A DNA stretch of 64,000 nucleotides from Myxacorys chilensis ATA2-1-KO14 (GTDB lineage Bacteria > Cyanobacteriota > Cyanobacteriia > Leptolyngbyales > Leptolyngbyaceae). The DNA lies in assembly GCA_019359275.1 (NCBI GenBank), contig JAHHHP010000002.1:1-64000 (forward strand), read 5' to 3'. A program made the translations under genes and the position numbers. This document shows, piece after piece, positions 55,001 to 63,701 of the stretch. Under the pieces are notes generated by a model. The model made no database searches and had not been told where the DNA came from. It worked only from the letters and a program-made list of their open reading frames with translations. Each line of letters starts with the position of its first letter. Positions within the stretch are counted from its first letter, which is position 1.

Positions 55001-55682
55001 TTAATCAATAAATCACTGTAATTATTGTTACTTAAAGATACGGATTAGACCTATGGGGCTTGACCCCTCAATTGAAAAAAGCTAGACGCTCAGAACTCTT
55101 GTGATACAAGTCTCCTAGAACATGTGACAACGATCACACTCAATGGATTTTGTCCTAAGTAGTTGTTGATTTAAGAAAATTAACATACGAGAAATTAGCT
55201 AAATCTACTGAAAAAAAGTTGTTTGCTAAAGTTTTTTTGTTGCTCAGTTTCGAGAGCATCTAATTCTTATGAATTACCAATTTTCAGAGGATTAAACTTA
55301 AATCAGTGTCTCAACTTGAGAACTATGAAATAGAAGGTTGAGTGCGTAATTCAAATTGCCTTTCCTATCTAAAATTACTGACTGATCCTGTACTGCTGCA
55401 TCTCACTCCCCAGACAGAAGAATAGCGAAAGGCAAAAAATTACAAATTTATGTAAACAGATTTCCGTTGGACTGCTATCTTGACTCACCTTTAAAGTTAA
55501 GCGAAACTGACAGTTAGTCGAGACGCACTCCTATCAATTACTAAGTTCTGTGACGCTTTGAATAGATACAGCTGGATTGCTTTATGAGAAATGAACAGTA
55601 CTCTGAATGGGTCTTTGCTCGTTTTTCTTCGATCCGGTTTCTGTTGTTGTTTTTTAGAAACAGGTTATCCTAGGCAACCAGC
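55001..55682. other. 680-base AT-rich intergenic stretch
   Basis: Divergent region between the kinase and DUF2997 genes. No gene supported in either strand. GTTTCT/AGAAAC around a T-rich loop near 55640-55665 forms a weak hairpin in the DUF2997 leader. Nothing else stands out. Confidence 0.4.
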
Positions 55683-55895
55683 ATGGAAACGTTAGAGTTT
55701 GTGATTTATCCAGATGGTCGAGTTCAGGAGAAAGTAACTGGCATTGTTGGAGCCTCTTGCGAAGAGGTGACAGCTGCGATCGAGGCACAACTTGGTCGAG
55801 TCATTGCTCAAGAACCAACGTCTGAATACTTTGCTCAACAACCGGTGCAGCAGTCTGAAACCGTTAACACTCAAGCAACCTTTAGCGATTGGTAG
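55683..55895 (+). CDS. DUF2997 domain protein
   Basis: A 70-residue small cyanobacterial protein. The DUF2997 core is EFVIYPDGRVQEKVTGIVG followed by SCEEVTAAIEAQLGRV; the C-terminal 20 residues are Gln-rich. Function unknown. First gene of a three-gene unit with Ycf35 and a ferredoxin; the Ycf35 start is 39 bases on. Confidence 0.88.
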   Translation: METLEFVIYPDGRVQEKVTGIVGASCEEVTAAIEAQLGRVIAQEPTSEYFAQQPVQQSETVNTQATFSDW

Positions 55896-55934
55896 TTTTT
55901 TGATCGATTGCAGTTAAACTTCGTAGCGATTGCC

Positions 55935-56321
55935 ATGTCACACTTTAGCCAAATTAAAACCCAAATTCGAAATCTTCCTTCTTTAAAAGCTGCCCTAGAC
56001 GATCTAGGCGTAGACTGGAAAACCGGTCCTCGCGATGTTCGAGGTTATCGCGGACAGACCCAGACTGCCGAAGTTGTTGTCGAACAAGACAACGGCTACG
56101 ATGTTGGGTTTGCCTGGAATGGTCATGAGTACGAGTTGGTCGCCGATTTGCAATTTTGGAAGCAAAGCAGCTCGGTTGATCGCTTTCTCAGCAAAGTTAC
56201 CCAGCGCTATGCTTACCACACGATCGTCAATGAAGGTTCTCACAAGGGCTTTCAGGTTGCTGAGCAAAAGACCAATCAAGATGGATCAATTCGTTTAGTC
56301 CTGCAACGCTGGAGTGCATAA
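55935..56321 (+). CDS. ycf35: Ycf35 (DUF1257) protein
   Basis: A 128-residue protein encoded also in some algal plastids as ycf35. It starts MSHFSQIKTQIRNLPSLKAAL and has RGYRGQTQTAEVVVEQDNGY, DVGFAWNGHEYELVADLQFW and RYAYHTIVNEGSHKGFQV. Function unknown; conservation in plastids suggests a photosynthetic-cell role. A frame upstream of the ATG (from 55908) lacks family sequence. Its stop overlaps the ferredoxin start as TAATG, so translation is coupled. Confidence 0.9.
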   Translation: MSHFSQIKTQIRNLPSLKAALDDLGVDWKTGPRDVRGYRGQTQTAEVVVEQDNGYDVGFAWNGHEYELVADLQFWKQSSSVDRFLSKVTQRYAYHTIVNEGSHKGFQVAEQKTNQDGSIRLVLQRWSA

Positions 56322-56788
56322 TGCTTGACCCCTCCCAACAGTACAACTCTGCAGATGAGCCAAATTCTGACTCCGATCGCACCGGTTTGGAGCCGGAGTT
56401 GGGTGGCTTCTTAAGAGACGCTCAAGATCGCTCTGGTTTGGAGCCTGAGTTGGGAGGTCTTTTAAGGCAAAAGGGCGTCTATGTTGATGAATTGGTCTGT
56501 ATTGGCTGCAAGCACTGCGCCCACGTTGCTCGAAACACCTTTTATATCGAGCCAGACTACGGGCGTTCTCGTGTAATCAGTCAAGACAGCGACTCCGAAG
56601 AATTGATTCAGGAGGCGATCGATACTTGTCCTGTTGATTGTATTCACTGGATTGAGTACACAAAGCTCAAGCAGCTAGAAGACGATCGTAAGTACCAGGT
56701 TATGCCCGTTGTTGGCTTTCCGGTCGAGCAGGCAATGATTGCCACTAATCGACGACGACAAAAATTAGCACCTAAGCGGAAGCAATAA
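56321..56788 (+). CDS. ferredoxin, single 4Fe-4S cluster type
   Basis: A 155-residue protein. The cluster ligands are in CIGCKHCAHVARNTF (residues about 60-66) and CPVDCIHW (about 107), fitting one [4Fe-4S] cluster of the Fer4_13/15 kind. Upstream is a 45-residue acidic extension holding a near-duplicate SGLEPELGG / TGLEPELGG. The C-terminus is basic. It would carry electrons for an unknown partner. Translationally coupled to Ycf35 and ended by the hairpin at 56812-56849. Confidence 0.9.
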   Translation: MLDPSQQYNSADEPNSDSDRTGLEPELGGFLRDAQDRSGLEPELGGLLRQKGVYVDELVCIGCKHCAHVARNTFYIEPDYGRSRVISQDSDSEELIQEAIDTCPVDCIHWIEYTKLKQLEDDRKYQVMPVVGFPVEQAMIATNRRRQKLAPKRKQ

Positions 56789-56811
56789 AACTAATTGTTT
56801 AATTTTATTTC

Positions 56812-56849
56812 AAAAAGCTTTAGCAAATAACCTTTGCTAAAGCTTTTTT
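56812..56849 (+). terminator. intrinsic terminator of the DUF2997-ycf35-ferredoxin unit
   Basis: AAAAAGCTTTAGCAAA pairs with TTTGCTAAAGCTTTTT around a five-base loop (TAACC); the second arm ends in a T run. Lies 24 bases after the ferredoxin stop. Confidence 0.85.
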
Positions 56850-56983
56850 ATTTCGGTGTTCGATAGTGGTGCAGACCTGTAGCTTCCAGGCCGTGTTGTG
56901 AAGACGCCGTTGGTCGGGTCTTTTTTACAAGAACGATGCGCCCTATAACTACAGGTTCAGCCATAGATCTATACCACTACCCC

Positions 56984-57556
56984 TTATTCCTTCGTTTCTA
57001 CAGAGACGTCTTGTTCTAATGAAGGTTGATTATCTGTTACCGAAGCGTGTGCCACGAACGGTAAATGCGCTCCTTTCAGTCCCCGTAAGATTCGCTCTGG
57101 CGTCTCTTCAAGCACCACAAATAGAGGATAGATTTTGTCTGCGCCTTCATTCAAAATATGCTGATAGCGCGGTGGCAGAACCCACTCGTAGTCCTTACCC
57201 AACAAAACTTGCGTGTGTCGCCATCGTCCTAGGAACTCTGAGAAGTCCTCGTCGGGACGATGAATGAAAATAAAGATTTCTTTTCCGGTTTTAATTTTCC
57301 ATTCCGGATCACACATTAGAATTGCGAGTTCACACGGCAGCAGTGTAGATTCTGCAGAGGCCACTCCATTTGCTGATCCGGTTGGATGACGAATCCGAGC
57401 GATCGGTAAAGGAATCGTAATCACGCTTTCTTCTGGGCGACGCATACTCGGCAACATTTCCAAGTAAGCCCGGTAGTGTTTGAGGAGCGCGATCGCAGCT
57501 AGGGCTCGGCTGTACGTGGCAAGTAGTTCCTCGTAGTGAATTTTTTGAGTGGTCAT
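56984..57556 (-). CDS. conserved cyanobacterial protein of unknown function
   Basis: A 190-residue soluble protein: a helical N-terminus (EELLATYSRALAAIALLKHYR), then a mixed region with LAILMCDPEWKIKTGKEIF, FIHRPDEDFSEFLGRWRHTQ and KDYEWVLPPRYQHILNEGAD. I do not recognise the family. It lies 150 bases downstream of pilC on the same strand, separated by a perfect hairpin without a U run. Confidence 0.72.
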   Translation of the reverse strand: MTTQKIHYEELLATYSRALAAIALLKHYRAYLEMLPSMRRPEESVITIPLPIARIRHPTGSANGVASAESTLLPCELAILMCDPEWKIKTGKEIFIFIHRPDEDFSEFLGRWRHTQVLLGKDYEWVLPPRYQHILNEGADKIYPLFVVLEETPERILRGLKGAHLPFVAHASVTDNQPSLEQDVSVETKE

Positions 57557-57604
57557 TTTTCAATTCAATCTGAGATTTAGAACCTTAATACCCTTAATAC
57601 AAGT

Positions 57605-57649
57605 AGTCAGAAGCACTAAGCTCGTCTTAGCTTCGTTGTGCTTCTGACT
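57605..57649. repeat. perfect nested inverted repeat downstream of pilC
   Basis: AGTCAGAAGCAC pairs perfectly with GTGCTTCTGACT (12 pairs); inside, AAGCT pairs with AGCTT. On the minus strand it follows pilC by 60 bases, but no U run follows, so it is not an ordinary intrinsic terminator. It could be a processing or stability element between pilC and the 190-residue gene. Confidence 0.7.
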
Positions 57650-57709
57650 CTAGTGAGAATGGCAAGAATTGAGATACTACTTTAGTGGCATCTCGACTAG
57701 TGGGCTAAC

Positions 57710-58927
57710 TTAGCCGAGCTTCTCAAACACCTTGAACATCGGCAGATACATCGCAAGCAGGATGCTACCTACCATAATTCCAATGACTAAAATCATGATT
57801 GGTTCCATGATGCTCGTGAGCGCTTTGACCGCCTGTTCCACTTCATCTTCATAAAAATCGGCCACTTTCATCAGCATCTTATCGATTTCTCCTGTTTCCT
57901 CCCCAATGCTGATCATTTGGATCGCCATCATAGGGAAGACTTGCTCTTTCTGGAGTGCAATGCTGATCATGCCGCCTGTTTGAATCTCTCGGCGTGCCTC
58001 ATCGATCGCATTGGCCACAACCTGATTTCCAGCCGTATCGCGCACAATTTCCAAACACGTCAAAATTGGCACGCCAGAGCGAGTCAGTGCGCCAAAGGTG
58101 CGGCAAAAGCGAGCGGTTGCTGTTTTTTGAATCAAATCGCCAAATAGCGGCATTTTTAAGAAAAAGCGATCCATTGTTTCACGCCCCACCCGAGTGCTGT
58201 AGTAGCGCTTGTAGACAAACATGACGATCGGAATCAGAATTACGATGATGACGGCTTTTGGACTCCGCAAGAACTCGCTGATGTTCAGCATCGCTTGAGT
58301 GAAGGCAGGCAAATCCGTTCCAATTTGCTTAAAAATCCCGGCGAAAATAGGAATCAAGAAGATCGTCATGGCTAGAAAAATAATCAGCGCCAGCGACCCA
58401 ACTACCACTGGATAGGTCATGGCTGACTTAATTTGGTTCTGTAACCGCGCTACATCTTCAAGCAGTTTGGCCAGTCGGTTCAGTACTTCATCCAGTACAC
58501 CCCCCGTTTCACCCGCTTGAACCATGCTGACATACAAACCATCGAAGCATTGGGGGTGCTTTCTCATGGCATCAGAGAGATTGGTTCCTTGCTGAACCTC
58601 ACTACTGATGTCCATCAGCGCCGCTTTTAATTTGGGATTGGTACACTGCTCAGACAGAACTCCCAATCCTCGTACCATCGCCACACCCGCATTGACCAAT
58701 ACTGCAAACTGACGCGAGAAAACGGCTTTATCTTTTACAGAAACTTTGACCATTGAAGTCTGAAATTTCTTCAGATCCAGACCAGATCCTTTATTTTCTT
58801 GAAGATCCTGTACAAAAAGACCCTGATCCCGCAGAGCCGTTCTTGCATCTCCTAGAGACTCGGCCGTCACTTTTTCTTTTCTGGCGTTTCCTTTGGCATC
58901 TCGAACACGGGCAACGTAAGTAGGCAT
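57710..58927 (-). CDS. pilC: type IV pilus inner membrane platform protein
   Basis: A 405-residue GspF/PilC protein that forms the cytoplasmic-membrane platform of the pilus and couples PilB/PilT rotation to pilin movement. N-terminal ARDAKGNARKEKVTAESL; two GspF domains with FSRQFAVLVNAGVAMVRGLGVL and FCRTFGALTRSGVPILTCLEI; three membrane helices (VVVGSLALIIFLAMTIFLIPI, VIIVILIPIVMFVY, PIMILVIGIMVGSILLAMYL). Complete. Third of the pilB-pilT-pilC operon, 200 bases after pilT. Confidence 0.95.
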   Translation of the reverse strand: MPTYVARVRDAKGNARKEKVTAESLGDARTALRDQGLFVQDLQENKGSGLDLKKFQTSMVKVSVKDKAVFSRQFAVLVNAGVAMVRGLGVLSEQCTNPKLKAALMDISSEVQQGTNLSDAMRKHPQCFDGLYVSMVQAGETGGVLDEVLNRLAKLLEDVARLQNQIKSAMTYPVVVGSLALIIFLAMTIFLIPIFAGIFKQIGTDLPAFTQAMLNISEFLRSPKAVIIVILIPIVMFVYKRYYSTRVGRETMDRFFLKMPLFGDLIQKTATARFCRTFGALTRSGVPILTCLEIVRDTAGNQVVANAIDEARREIQTGGMISIALQKEQVFPMMAIQMISIGEETGEIDKMLMKVADFYEDEVEQAVKALTSIMEPIMILVIGIMVGSILLAMYLPMFKVFEKLG

Positions 58928-59128
58928 AGTCTAGCTCTGAATGAAGAATGAAACGGAAAGCAAGATGTTTAGGTAGCGATCGCTACTGCGGGAAACTTTT
59001 TCTTACAACAAAAGAATGAATCGACATTTTGATTTCGGTGCAAAAGCAATTTTTAATACCTAGAGCGAGAAGAGAATTGGCTTCTGTTGAGTAATGACAC
59101 TTTAATTAGAAGCCGATCCTTCATCTAC

Positions 59129-60235
59129 TTAACGTTTAACGCCCGCATTAGAAGTGGCTGGAGCTCCTCCAATCAGACGTTGGAGTTCGTCAGGGCGAGA
59201 CGTTTTAGACATCGCTGCCTCAAAGCTGATAGTTCCAGCCTTGTAGAGATCTGCCAACACTTTTTCTAACGTCTGCATTCCTAACTTTCCGCCCGTCTGA
59301 ATCGCAGAGTAGACTTGTGCCGTCTTGCCTTCTCGAATAAGGTTAGAGATGGCAGGCGTCACAATCATCATTTCTTGTGCCATCACTCGACCGTACTCTC
59401 CTGGTTTCGGGTTTTTCTTCGGAACCAACGTTTGGCTAAATACCGCAACGAGCGAGTTAGAAAGCTGTACTCGAACTTGAGTTTGACGTTCAGACGGAAA
59501 TACGTCGATCATCCGGTCAACGGTTTGAGCCGCAGAACTGGTGTGCAGCGTTCCAAATACTAAGTGACCAGTTTCAGCCGCAGAAATCGCGAGAGAAATT
59601 GTTTCTAGGTCACGCATTTCACCCACAAGAATAATATCTGGGTCTTCCCGCAGAGCGGCTTTCAGAGCGTTTGCAAAGCTCTTCGTATCTTCTCCCAACT
59701 GGCGCTGGTGAACTAAACTTTTGATCGGTTCATACACAAACTCGATCGGATCTTCAACGGTCAGAATATGCTCTGCACGGGTGCGGTTAATCAAATCAAT
59801 CATTGCCGCTAAAGTGGTTGTCTTACCAGATCCTGTAGGACCTGTAACCAGAATTAAGCCTCTCGGTTTTTCTGCCATTTCCCGCACGACATCAGGCAAT
59901 CCCAACTTCTCAAAGTTAGGAATCTTAGAACTGAGCGCACGTAGACAGGCGGCGTAGGTTCCCCGGTCTTTGTACACATTGACCCGAAAGCGGGCTAATC
60001 CTCGGACGCCGTAAGAACAGTCAAGCTCCCAGTTTTGCTCTAAGTTTTTACGCTGCGTGTTGTTTAGCATACTGAAAATGAGCCGCTGACATTCTTCAGC
60101 ACTCAGTGCTTGATCGTTGATCGGCTTAAGATGTCCGCTAATTCGGAAATAGGGGGGCAATCCAGCGGTTAAGTGTAGGTCAGAGCCACCCATCTCAATG
60201 AGTTGCTCCATCAAATCTTCAATCATTAATTCCAT
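59129..60235 (-). CDS. pilT: type IV pilus retraction ATPase
   Basis: A 368-residue hexameric ATPase that drives pilus retraction, needed for twitching motility and DNA uptake. Walker A GPTGSGKTTT near 135, Asp box LTVEDPIEFVYE, Walker B ILVGEMRDLETI, His box TGHLVFGTLHTSSA, then a C-terminal AIRNLIREG-type helix (ISNLIREGKTAQVYS). I start at ATG 60235, which has GGAG eight bases upstream; an extension of 27 codons to 60316 is not family-like. Middle gene of the operon. Confidence 0.95.
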   Translation of the reverse strand: MELMIEDLMEQLIEMGGSDLHLTAGLPPYFRISGHLKPINDQALSAEECQRLIFSMLNNTQRKNLEQNWELDCSYGVRGLARFRVNVYKDRGTYAACLRALSSKIPNFEKLGLPDVVREMAEKPRGLILVTGPTGSGKTTTLAAMIDLINRTRAEHILTVEDPIEFVYEPIKSLVHQRQLGEDTKSFANALKAALREDPDIILVGEMRDLETISLAISAAETGHLVFGTLHTSSAAQTVDRMIDVFPSERQTQVRVQLSNSLVAVFSQTLVPKKNPKPGEYGRVMAQEMMIVTPAISNLIREGKTAQVYSAIQTGGKLGMQTLEKVLADLYKAGTISFEAAMSKTSRPDELQRLIGGAPATSNAGVKR

Positions 60236-60368
60236 GCGGCTCACTCCGTTAGTGCTTAGAAAATAGGGATTAGAAAAATTTGCTTGGAAGAATTGGTCGA
60301 TTAGCGCAGAGTGCAATCTGAAAGCAGTGCAATGGGAAATTTGCCACTTCGGAACCTAGTCTGCCCAG

Positions 60369-60434
60369 CGATCGCTCTGCAAGCTCCAAAGGATCGCTCC
60401 GCAAGCTCCAAAGGATCGCTCCGCAGGCTCTCAA
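60369..60434. repeat. 22-bp tandem repeat, about three copies
   Basis: Units of the form GGATCGCTCCGCAAGCTCCA followed by AA; the second is exact, the first and third differ by a few bases. Each unit holds a GATCGCTC (HIP1-like) core. They lie between pilB and pilT, in the leader of pilT. Confidence 0.85.
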
Positions 60435-60493
60435 AACAGATAGAGGTTGCTAAGTTGGGAGGAGTAATGTGCGATCTTGAACTATCGAAGCGG

Positions 60494-62491
60494 CTAATCT
60501 TGAAAGCGAGGCGTCATGCAGTAGGGACAATCAAGCCATTCTTGATTGAGTTCTGCACTACAGCACCGACAGGTCAGTGAGGTCTTCCGTTTAGCTCTCA
60601 GTTCAGCTTCTAAACCTGTATCCGTAAAGGTCACCCGTTCAATTTCCTCTAGCGTAGATAGTCCTTCACGAACTAAATTCATGCTGTAGGCAAGCAAGGT
60701 CTGCATTCCTTCTTCGACTGCAGCCTCCTTAATTTGCTCGGTGGGCGCTCCTTGGTTGATTAGGGTTTGTAAGCGTTCGGTGACTCGCATCACTTCATAG
60801 ACGCCTAGTCGTCCTTTGTATCCGACTCCAGCGCATTTCTCGCAAAGCTGATTCCTCGCCCGTGCTTCCTGAATTTCGTGGGTGTGCAGCGTGTTGGCTT
60901 TGTAGAGGGTTAACTGACTGTCGCGAGAACTGGTTAAGCCAAATCGAGACAGTTCTTCTGAACTAGGAGTGTAGGACACGCGGCACTGATCGCAGACTCG
61001 GCGCACAAGACGCTGAGCGACCACACCTACCAAAGCACCGGAAACCATGAAGGGTTCAACCCCCATTTCGTCAAGACGCGCGATCGCACCCGCCGCATCG
61101 TTCGTGTGTAAGGTGGTTAACACTAGGTGTCCGGTTAACGCCGCTTCGATAGCGGTTTTAGCCGTTTCCTTATCGCGTGTCTCACCGACTAGAATCACGT
61201 CCGGATCTTGTCGCAGGAAAGCTCTCAAGATCGCCGCGAAATCCATTCCCTTCTCTCGAATCACCTGCACCTGAGTCAGACCAGGGAGAGAATACTCGAT
61301 CGGGTCTTCGGCGGTGCTGATATTAACGCCGGGATCGTTGCGTTCTGCTAAGGCTGAGTAGAGCGTCGTTGTTTTACCAGACCCCGTAGGACCTGTAACC
61401 AGAATCAGCCCGAAGGGACGCTTCACCATGTCTTGAACGGTTTCGAGAGAGGCGCGATCGGTGATTAGCTTATCAAGACCCAGTTGAGTCGAGGAATTAT
61501 CCAGAATTCGGAGAACGACTTTTTCGCCATAGCGACTCGGCAAAGTATTGACCCGAAAATCGACCTTGCGACCGTCGTAGATGCGTCGAATCCGACCGTC
61601 TTGCGGCACTCGGCGTTCTGCGATATCAAGTTGCGAGATGATTTTGAAGCGGGCAATGACAGCAGGAATAATCTTCTTGGGAAAGGGATCAAACGCTTCT
61701 CGCAACACGCCATCCTTGCGGAAGCGAATGCGGAGAAATTCTTCTTGTGGCTCGACGTGAATATCGGAAACGCCCATCTGAAGGGCTTTGATCAGAACTT
61801 TGTTAACCAACGCGATAATGGGAGCCGCGTCCGCATCGGCAGAGGCATCTAAGTCAACCTCGTTATCGCTATCGTCTGCTTCTCCGAGAGCTTCTAACCC
61901 CTCTAAATCCGATTTGACATCGACTCTCGACTGCTCCTCTAGCTGGCGATCGCGGGCGATGCGATCGTCGAGGTAGCTCGACATTAGCCGTTGATAGTCT
62001 TCCAGAGTAATGACCAGTCGCTGCAACCCCAAGCCTTTTGGACGCAAGATGCGATTTAACTCGTCTTGGGCGGCAAGATTGTCCGGATCAACCATTGCCA
62101 CCAACAAGAAAGGCGGCTGAGAATCCCCTTGCGCTAGAGGAACCAGGTTATAGCGACGGCACAGTTCGATCGGAATAAGGTTGTCAATCAGTTGACCAAC
62201 TTGATTCTCAGAAACTTGATTAATCTCCGGATCGAGCGATTCAACCCCATATAGGATTTTGAGTTCAAACAGTTGTTGCTTCTTATACTGCCGTAGCAAA
62301 TCTGGAGGAAGCTGCTGTCCAGTTAATGCCTCTAAAACGGCTGTAAGCGGTCTTCCTGACTTCCGACTATCAATAAGCGCTTGGTGCATTTGCTCATTGT
62401 TGACATACCCAGATTGAATCAGTTGATTTCCAAAGTGAGAAAAATTGTTTTGAACGACAAGCGCTCGCCGCTGAGAAGAGAAGTTAGTCAT
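60494..62491 (-). CDS. pilB: type IV pilus assembly ATPase
   Basis: A 665-residue hexameric ATPase that powers pilus extension. N-terminal GspE/MshEN domain (GNQLIQSGYVNNEQMHQALI), catalytic core with Walker A GPTGSGKTTT near 335, Asp box STAEDPIEYS, Walker B VILVGETRDKET and TGHLVLTTLHTND. Zinc-type cysteines occur at RRVCDQCR and LCEKCAG, and a further CxxC-CxxC zinc ribbon (CRCCSAEL, CPYCMTPRF) ends the protein. First gene of the operon; diverges from grpE. Confidence 0.95.
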   Translation of the reverse strand: MTNFSSQRRALVVQNNFSHFGNQLIQSGYVNNEQMHQALIDSRKSGRPLTAVLEALTGQQLPPDLLRQYKKQQLFELKILYGVESLDPEINQVSENQVGQLIDNLIPIELCRRYNLVPLAQGDSQPPFLLVAMVDPDNLAAQDELNRILRPKGLGLQRLVITLEDYQRLMSSYLDDRIARDRQLEEQSRVDVKSDLEGLEALGEADDSDNEVDLDASADADAAPIIALVNKVLIKALQMGVSDIHVEPQEEFLRIRFRKDGVLREAFDPFPKKIIPAVIARFKIISQLDIAERRVPQDGRIRRIYDGRKVDFRVNTLPSRYGEKVVLRILDNSSTQLGLDKLITDRASLETVQDMVKRPFGLILVTGPTGSGKTTTLYSALAERNDPGVNISTAEDPIEYSLPGLTQVQVIREKGMDFAAILRAFLRQDPDVILVGETRDKETAKTAIEAALTGHLVLTTLHTNDAAGAIARLDEMGVEPFMVSGALVGVVAQRLVRRVCDQCRVSYTPSSEELSRFGLTSSRDSQLTLYKANTLHTHEIQEARARNQLCEKCAGVGYKGRLGVYEVMRVTERLQTLINQGAPTEQIKEAAVEEGMQTLLAYSMNLVREGLSTLEEIERVTFTDTGLEAELRAKRKTSLTCRCCSAELNQEWLDCPYCMTPRFQD

Positions 62492-62810
62492 AGCTGATGA
62501 ACGAAGGATGTCCTCGTAGGTGAATATTCCCTAAAAGGTTTGAAAAGACTCGTTCACCAGCAGAATTGAATTCACCAGAACTTTAAGAAGGCTCTCCGTA
62601 GTACGGTCCGGTTATGGGTGTCACCCCTGAAGCGCCATGCAGCACTGCTCTTTACAAAGCAACCTGACTTCGAGTTGCACTAGGTCAAAATGTTGCCAGC
62701 AGGATATGATGCTTAACGGCTTGATCAGACAGTAGCGACTTGAGACAATTCGCTAGGATAAGTGAAGGATTAGCCAAAGCTGGCGTTGTTTACAGGGGAT
62801 TAGCGCAACA
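62492..62810. other. divergent promoter region pilB-grpE
   Basis: 319 bases without a gene. It must carry the pilB and grpE promoters. No CIRCE operator (TTAGCACTC-N9-GAGTGCTAA) was found, so HrcA control of grpE is not supported here. No repeat or strong hairpin seen. Confidence 0.45.
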
Positions 62811-63530
62811 ATGATCGAGGAAGAAAAGCAAATAGACTCCACTCAACCCTCTCCAGAAGCGTCTGGACTAGATGAGGCTCAAGCAACCACGGTTGAGACG
62901 ACCACAGAATCTGCAGATGCTTCTGCTGGGACTCAGCCTGAAAGCACATCTCAAGAAACCGCTGCCTCCGTCGAAACGGATGATACTGACTATGAAGCCG
63001 CGTTTATGGAACTTCGCTCGAACTATGCGGCTAAAGAGCGAGAGATAGAAGCTCTCAAAGTGCAATCTGAAGACCGCAATAGCCAATATATGAGAATTGC
63101 AGCGGATTTCGAGAATTTTCGGAGACGCACTCAAAAAGAGAAAGAAGATCTGGAACAGCAAATTAAGTGCAACACCGTGAATGAGTTGCTGCCGGTCGTA
63201 GATAACTTTGAGCGGGCGCGATCGCACATTAAACCCCAAACTGATGCAGAAATGGGCATTCACAAGAGCTACCAAGGTGTCTACAAAGACATGGTGGATC
63301 GCCTCAAAAAAATTGGCGTCGCTCCCATGCGAGCAGAAGGCAAGGAGTTTGACCCGAACCTGCATGAAGCCGTGATGCGAGAACCGACCAACGAATATGC
63401 AGAAGGCATGGTGGTGGAAGAACTCGTGCGGGGGTACATGCTTGGCGATCGCGTGTTGCGCCATGCGATGGTCAAAGTCGCCGCTCCTACAGAAGAGACG
63501 TCAGCGGCCGAGCCAGAACTTGATGCTTAA
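62811..63530 (+). CDS. grpE: nucleotide exchange factor GrpE
   Basis: A 239-residue co-chaperone that releases ADP from DnaK. A 60-residue acidic, Ser/Thr-rich N-terminal tail is followed by a long coiled coil (AAKEREIEALKVQSEDRN), the FENFRRRTQKEKEDLEQQI block, VVDNFERARSHI and the C-terminal beta domain with GVAPMRAEGKEFDPNLHEAV, RGYMLGDRVLRHAMVKVA. Length fits cyanobacterial GrpE. Precedes dnaK on the same strand by 234 bases. Confidence 0.96.
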   Translation: MIEEEKQIDSTQPSPEASGLDEAQATTVETTTESADASAGTQPESTSQETAASVETDDTDYEAAFMELRSNYAAKEREIEALKVQSEDRNSQYMRIAADFENFRRRTQKEKEDLEQQIKCNTVNELLPVVDNFERARSHIKPQTDAEMGIHKSYQGVYKDMVDRLKKIGVAPMRAEGKEFDPNLHEAVMREPTNEYAEGMVVEELVRGYMLGDRVLRHAMVKVAAPTEETSAAEPELDA

Positions 63531-63701
63531 ATGACTGCTCCGCTCTGCGTGGCTACGAGGAGATGCGGCGATTTTATGTGATTTTACGCACGAAGGTACG
63601 GAGTATAACGAACACTGACGGTGGGAACGTTATGAAAAATCTGAATAGGGGAACCTTCGGATTAAGCAGTTAGTTTACGGAGCTTACTTACGTATAGCTA
63701 A

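Noticed and set aside
56880..56935. Second terminator after the ferredoxin unit (GACGCC ... GGGTCTTTTTT)
   Set aside because: Pairing is weak and interrupted; the hairpin at 56812-56849 suffices.
62492..62810. CIRCE heat-shock operator before grpE
   Set aside because: The inverted repeat TTAGCACTC-N9-GAGTGCTAA is absent.
62868..63464. 198-codon minus-strand frame
   Set aside because: Antisense shadow of grpE.
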